Below, piece by piece: positions 6,368-9,651 of a stretch of DNA of 9,651 bases (the stretch's first letter is position 1; every line of letters starts with the position of its first letter). This DNA comes from Tannerellaceae bacterium (GTDB taxonomy: Bacteria > Bacteroidota > Bacteroidia > Bacteroidales > Tannerellaceae): positions 1-9,651 of the forward strand of contig JAITHO010000136.1 of NCBI GenBank assembly GCA_031279915.1. Reading direction: 5' to 3'. The position numbers were made by a program, and so were the translations under genes. The notes beneath the pieces were generated by a model. That model saw nothing but the letters and a program-made list of their open reading frames with translations, made no database searches and was not told the origin of the DNA.

Positions 6368-6973
6368 TTAATGATTATGCAAGCCGAAGCGACTCTCAAT
6401 TTGCGCCAAGACGTCCTCGAGCTGAGGTATCACCGCCCGACGGTCATCGTTCACAATCACGTAGTCGGCTAACGGCATCTTCTCTTCATCTGACATTTGA
6501 TGGCTCATACGTTGCTCCACTTGCTGCCGGCTGGAGCCGTCGCGGCGCATCGCTCGCTCTATCCGCAACTCAAGGGGAGCTATCACCAGCAGGCTGACAT
6601 CAACCACAGATCGGAAGCCCGATTCATACAGGATAGCCGTCTCAATCGCGCAAGCCTTGGATGATGTTTGCATTGCCGCCCAGTCAAGGAAATGACGCCC
6701 AACCGCAGGATGAACCGCAGCGTTGACCTTGCGGAGCAGATCAGTATCGGCGAAGATGAGCTCGGCCATCAAGCGGCGATCGAGCATGCCTGTGCGGTAG
6801 ATCTCAGGGCCCAGCAAATCGGTAAGGGAGGAGCGCAGATCTGCTGATGAGTTCAGCAATCGCTTGCTCTGCTCGTCGGCATCATACACAGGTATGCCCA
6901 TAATCGTGAGCAAACCGGATACAACCGACTTGCCGCTCCCTATACCGCCGGTTAAACCAATGCGAGGCCTCAT
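6368..6973 (-). CDS. coaE: Dephospho-CoA kinase
   Basis: A 201-residue enzyme that phosphorylates dephospho-CoA at the 3' hydroxyl of its ribose, the last step of coenzyme A synthesis in the cytoplasm. The P-loop GLTGGIGSGKS is at 6-16 (Lys15), the substrate-site DADE at 31-34, HPAV at 88-91 and ETAILYESGF at 111-120; the basic RIERAMRRD segment at 137-145 is the lid region. Length and all motifs are normal. The start ATG overlaps the ybbR stop codon as ATGA (6970-6973). The order ybbR then coaE is one I associate with Bacteroidales genomes, which supports a conserved operon. Confidence 0.97.
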   Translation of the reverse strand: MRPRIGLTGGIGSGKSVVSGLLTIMGIPVYDADEQSKRLLNSSADLRSSLTDLLGPEIYRTGMLDRRLMAELIFADTDLLRKVNAAVHPAVGRHFLDWAAMQTSSKACAIETAILYESGFRSVVDVSLLVIAPLELRIERAMRRDGSSRQQVEQRMSHQMSDEEKMPLADYVIVNDDRRAVIPQLEDVLAQIESRFGLHNH

Positions 6974-7896
6974 CGAGTTTGCTCAAGTATAAATTCTATC
7001 GAATCCTGGGAGAGAACGGCCTGCTCAATCCATTTCGGCTTCAGGCTTAAACGCAAGGGCAAACTCCGCGGAGACGCCGAATCAAAGTCGGCCAGCGATG
7101 CCTCAACCAGAAACTGCTCCGACGAAAGCTCCCTGAACTGCGACAAAGGTACCCGGCAAGCTATCCGGATGCTTGAAGGAAACAGCCGCATCTTATAGCC
7201 CGCAGGAACATCCGATTCAACAACCACTACCTCCAGCGTCTTCTCAGCAAATGCCTCAACCGGAACTGTTGCCGAAACCGCGTCGGGCTCCGTCAGCACA
7301 CTGCCCGGAGGATTCAATCGCAGCCGACGCACCAACGTCTTGCTTACGTTGCTCACCCCAATATATTCCGTGCAAATGCTCCTCAGAGTATCCATCACCG
7401 ATGCCGCCGCGAACACTGTCACCTCCGCAGGAGTAAAGCTTATTTCGCCCGACACTATATAGCCGGGCGCTGCTTGTATCTCGCCGCAAAATACTACCGG
7501 CAGGAGCTTCCGAACCCTTCTGTCGAACCGCATTTCAATGCTGCGCGGCGAAAAGCTCAGAAGAGCCGTCGTTGGAGCAAGATGCTTCAACAGCAACGAC
7601 TCTACGTTTGTATCCGAAAGAATAAAACTCCGAGCTGAATCTGCCTGCTCATCTATCTCTATTGTAATAGGCAAGCGACGGAGGCTATACTGCAACAGAA
7701 CGCTGCCGCGATCTCTAACATGAACCGTTAACGACATCGGAACCTTGCCAACTAAGGCCATATCCGACGACAAACCTTTATAAACAATAGGAACAACGAG
7801 CTGCCTTTCGTACTCCTCCTGCATGCTGTACATGAACCAGAATACAAACGACAATAGCAAAAAGAAAATGAAGGTGAGGGGCTCCCTATAACGCAA
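6970..7896 (-). CDS. ybbR: YbbR/CdaR-like membrane-anchored protein, TTG start
   Basis: A 308-residue protein with a single N-terminal membrane segment (about 7-24, PLTFIFFLLLSFVFWFMYSM) and an exported remainder made of repeated beta-rich YbbR-like domains. Typical features are the early V.YKGLSSDMALVGKVPMSLTVHVRDRG segment, FSPRSIEMRFDRRVRKLLPV, and VSGEISFTPAEVTVFAAASVMDTL. In Firmicutes, YbbR (CdaR) regulates the diadenylate cyclase CdaA; whether that holds here is unknown and no cyclase gene is in the window. The start codon must be TTG: bases 7894-7896 read caa on the + strand, an in-frame TAA lies seven codons upstream, and the first in-frame ATG (residue 22) would destroy the membrane anchor. 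The gene is 63 bp after yajC and overlaps coaE by 4 bp. Confidence 0.88.
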   Translation of the reverse strand: MRYREPLTFIFFLLLSFVFWFMYSMQEEYERQLVVPIVYKGLSSDMALVGKVPMSLTVHVRDRGSVLLQYSLRRLPITIEIDEQADSARSFILSDTNVESLLLKHLAPTTALLSFSPRSIEMRFDRRVRKLLPVVFCGEIQAAPGYIVSGEISFTPAEVTVFAAASVMDTLRSICTEYIGVSNVSKTLVRRLRLNPPGSVLTEPDAVSATVPVEAFAEKTLEVVVVESDVPAGYKMRLFPSSIRIACRVPLSQFRELSSEQFLVEASLADFDSASPRSLPLRLSLKPKWIEQAVLSQDSIEFILEQTR

Positions 7897-7959
7897 TGGG
7901 ATATTTGCTAAGGATTAAAAGCCGGATGCTACTTTATTGGAATTTTGATTGAGAACGGC

Positions 7960-8280
7960 TCACTTAGCCGCTTCTTCGTTCACCGCAAAAACCGAATTTT
8001 TGTCGACGCGCACCTTTACGCCCTCGGCTATCTCAACGACCATGTATTTGTCGCTCACTTCCCTCACTTTGCCGTACAGACCGCCTGAGGTGAGCACCTT
8101 ATCGCCCGCCTGAATAGATTCGCGAGCTTTTTGGATGTCTTTCTGCCTCTTTTGCTGCGGGCGGATCATAAAGAAATATATGATCACGAAGAAAAGGACC
8201 ATCATTATAAGAAAGGAATAGTTATTGCCGCCCTCTGCTGCCGGAGCGCTTCCTTGTAGTAATATACCTGCTAAATTCAT
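7960..8280 (-). CDS. yajC: Sec translocon accessory protein YajC
   Basis: A 106-residue protein with one membrane segment at about 21-39 (YSFLIMMVLFFVIIYFFMI) followed by the hallmark RPQQKRQKD (40-48) and a small cytoplasmic domain holding GDKVLTSGGLYGKVREV, the usual YajC signature. YajC associates with SecDF and SecYEG in the inner membrane. Length and architecture are typical. It lies 57 bp after nusB and 63 bp before ybbR on the same strand. Confidence 0.96.
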   Translation of the reverse strand: MNLAGILLQGSAPAAEGGNNYSFLIMMVLFFVIIYFFMIRPQQKRQKDIQKARESIQAGDKVLTSGGLYGKVREVSDKYMVVEIAEGVKVRVDKNSVFAVNEEAAK

Positions 8281-8337
8281 TTTGAGTCTTATTAAAAAGT
8301 TATACTTAGTTGTTATCTATTTATCTCGTGTGGAATG

Positions 8338-9264
8338 CTATCCCTTCATGATCCTGTTCTCGCGGCGGAGCTCTATAACTATTGCGTCGAGCAAGCCGTT
8401 TACAAATTGGGGGCTCTTCGGAGTGCTGTACTGACGAGCGATGTCGATGTATTCATTGAGGCTAACGCTAACCGGAATCGAGGGAAAAGTCAGGATCTCG
8501 GCTATGGCCATTTGCGCAATTATAATGTCGGTCGTTGAGATCCGCTCGTTCTCCCAGTTTCTGGCATGGCGGCGAATCATCTCGCGGTATTCCGTACAGT
8601 TAAAGATGCTTTTGCGCAGTAATTGAACCGCAAACAGGTGGTATTCCTGATCCTTAAACATAGGCAAAAGCTCTTGATGCACGCCCTCCGATTCGCTGAA
8701 CTGCTTAATGGTTTTCAGAGTGTATGAGGCCACAATGGCTATGTCGTCGTTCCAGTAAATGCTGCAGCCCTCAAGGTAATCCGCCAGCTCCTCGTTCTCG
8801 CAGATATACTGCTTAAAGATGTCGCGCCACAGATTCTTGTCCTCTTCATACGACTCTTCTGCATTGCTCATATAGGCCTCGTATTCTTGAGATTTAAGTA
8901 CCAAGGCGAGAACATCGTCGAGGAAAGATTCATCGTTATCCCATGATATTTTTTGCTCGCGCATGTACCGAAGGAGCTCCTTATTGCCGGATAGCTGCCT
9001 GGCAAAGCGGTTGTTCACAAACTTCATGTTGGGCGAAAGATCTTCGGGCGTCGGTTGATACTTATTCCGCCGCTTATCAATCAGTCTTTCCTGAAGATTG
9101 GTGACCCTCACTATCAGGTTAAGAAAAAGCATATATAAATCGTAGGATTTGCGCAAGCTGAACAGCGTTTCGTTCTCGGCTGCTTGCAAGTTATTATCGC
9201 CGGATTGGTAGAAAGCGTATAGTATTTGCAGGATCTTTATCCTGATTAATACTCGGTTTAACAT
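8338..9264 (-). CDS. nusB: Transcription antitermination factor NusB, long Bacteroidota form
   Basis: A 308-residue protein whose C-terminal third is the NusB RNA-binding fold, clearest at VSLNEYIDIARQYSTPKS (about 267-284) continuing into QFVNGLLDAIV. NusB binds boxA RNA together with NusE (ribosomal protein S10) and suppresses termination in rRNA operons. E. coli NusB has only about 139 residues; the extra N-terminal helical region, starting MLNRVLIRIKILQILYAFYQ, is the form I associate with Bacteroidota, so it is not a fusion peculiar to this strain. The ATG is supported by a GGGAGG Shine-Dalgarno 8 nt upstream. It is the first gene of the - strand block, with only noncoding sequence before it. 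Confidence 0.94.
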   Translation of the reverse strand: MLNRVLIRIKILQILYAFYQSGDNNLQAAENETLFSLRKSYDLYMLFLNLIVRVTNLQERLIDKRRNKYQPTPEDLSPNMKFVNNRFARQLSGNKELLRYMREQKISWDNDESFLDDVLALVLKSQEYEAYMSNAEESYEEDKNLWRDIFKQYICENEELADYLEGCSIYWNDDIAIVASYTLKTIKQFSESEGVHQELLPMFKDQEYHLFAVQLLRKSIFNCTEYREMIRRHARNWENERISTTDIIIAQMAIAEILTFPSIPVSVSLNEYIDIARQYSTPKSPQFVNGLLDAIVIELRRENRIMKG

Positions 9265-9272
9265 CTGAAAGG

Positions 9273-9278
9273 CCTCCC
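9273..9278 (-). promoter_or_regulatory. Strong Shine-Dalgarno for nusB
   Basis: The - strand reads GGGAGG, 8 nt before the nusB ATG. Most genes in this window lack a clear Shine-Dalgarno, as is usual in Bacteroidota, so this one stands out and fixes the start. Confidence 0.65.
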
Positions 9279-9314
9279 GTATTTTGTTATTTAATATATA
9301 TTATGAATGATGGG

Positions 9315-9322
9315 CAAATGTA
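9315..9322 (-). promoter_or_regulatory. Candidate Bacteroidota -7 promoter box for nusB
   Basis: The - strand reads TACATTTG, an exact match to the Bacteroidota -7 consensus TAnnTTTG, about 50 bp upstream of the nusB ATG. I do not find the matching TTTG -33 element at the expected 19-21 bp spacing, so this is a half-match. Position, at the head of the seven-gene block, favours it. Confidence 0.4.
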
Positions 9323-9473
9323 TGCCAAAACTTTGAAATACTATAATCCCCCCTGCTCTAAAGCCATTTTATTTTCCAGAAGCCCAACGGAGCTCTATCT
9401 TGCTATATGAGAGCTTTGCAAAATGCGGTTATCGGATCATCATCCGAGGAGTATGCCCGTCTGAACAATTTTG
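9323..9473. other. Noncoding stretch with two short inverted repeats
   Basis: No convincing reading frame is present between the nusB leader and the right-hand repeats. Two hairpins are visible: agctct (9391-9396) pairs with agagct (9410-9415) across 13 nt, and tcggat (9432-9437) pairs with atccga (9442-9447) across a 4-nt loop. Neither has a T-run. I assign no function. Confidence 0.45.
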
Positions 9474-9528
9474 TCATCTGACAGAGCCGCCGCAGGAAAT
9501 TTTTGGAGCCTCTGTCAAATGATTTTTT
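9474..9528 (+). terminator. Long hairpin followed by six T (terminator-like)
   Basis: TCATCTGACAGAG (9474-9486) pairs with CTCTGTCAAATGA (9510-9522) in 12 of 13 positions across a 23-nt loop, and TTTTTT follows at once (9523-9528). This has the form of an intrinsic terminator for + strand transcription, although the loop is long. The right arm is part of the first unit of the 41-bp array, so the left arm can also be seen as a degenerate inverted copy of that unit. Confidence 0.45.
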
Positions 9529-9651
9529 CGCCAGCAGAAAAAAATGGAGCCTCTGTCAAATGATTTTTTAACCAGCCAGAAAAAATGGAGCCTCTGTCAA
9601 ATGATTTTTTAACCAGCCAGAAAAAATGGAGCCTCTGTAACATGATTTTTT
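9505..9651. repeat. Tandem array with an exact 41-bp period, cut by the window end
   Basis: Units begin at 9505, 9546, 9587 and 9628; the last is cut by the window edge. Each starts with ggagcctctgtcaaatga, then TTTTTT, a short spacer (cgccagcag in unit 1, aaccagccag in units 2-3), and AAAAAA. ATTTTTT and AAAAAAT within a unit can pair as a 7-bp A/T stem. Units 2 and 3 are identical; unit 4 has taacatga in place of tcaaatga. A 41-bp period shifts frame each unit and stops occur, so it is not coding. There are no unique spacers, so not CRISPR. Confidence 0.92.

Noticed and set aside
9505..9651. Replication origin iterons
   Set aside because: Exact 41-bp tandem units with T/A runs could suggest iterons, but there is no replication initiator gene or DnaA-box cluster here.

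Overview
The window looks like chromosomal DNA of a Bacteroidales bacterium (phylum Bacteroidota). Evidence: a SusD-type nutrient-binding protein followed by two small surface lipoproteins, a NusB of about 308 residues with the long N-terminal extension usual in this phylum, the gene order nusB-yajC-ybbR-coaE, and a TAnnTTTG-type -7 box. Base composition is roughly balanced, which would fit a Tannerella- or Porphyromonas-like lineage, but I cannot fix the genus.

Left part (1-2559, + strand): the 3' end of a polysaccharide/nutrient utilisation locus. It holds the C-terminal 364 residues of a SusD/RagB protein cut by the window edge, then two predicted outer-membrane lipoproteins (DUF5018-like and DUF4466-like) in the positions where glycan-binding accessory proteins usually sit.

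Middle (2560-3426): about 870 bases without a credible gene. It is packed with separate repeat structures: a 12-bp tandem triplet running into a 24-bp perfect palindrome, a 6-bp-period microsatellite running into a 28-bp palindrome, and a tandem array of eleven 40/41-bp units.

Right part (9264 down to 3427, - strand): seven genes facing the same way. First nusB, yajC, ybbR and coaE (transcription antitermination, Sec accessory, YbbR/CdaR-like membrane protein, CoA synthesis). Then, 21 bp after coaE, a three-gene cassette: a GntP/DsdX-family permease, a RidA-family enamine deaminase, and a metal- and PLP-dependent fold-III enzyme of the D-threonine aldolase/D-serine dehydratase family. Together the three make a sensible uptake and catabolism route for a D-hydroxyamino acid: import, elimination to an enamine, then hydrolysis to a keto acid. 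Two ATGA stop/start overlaps (ybbR-coaE and ridA-like/lyase) support co-expression.

Right edge (9265-9651): noncoding, with a promoter-like box and strong Shine-Dalgarno for nusB, a large hairpin with a T-run, and a second tandem array with an exact 41-bp period that runs off the window. The two arrays have different sequences but nearly the same period, and they bracket the seven-gene block.

Nothing here is clearly a new defence or mobile system. The strongest items for a second look are the D-amino-acid cassette attached to a housekeeping operon and the two ~41-bp arrays.
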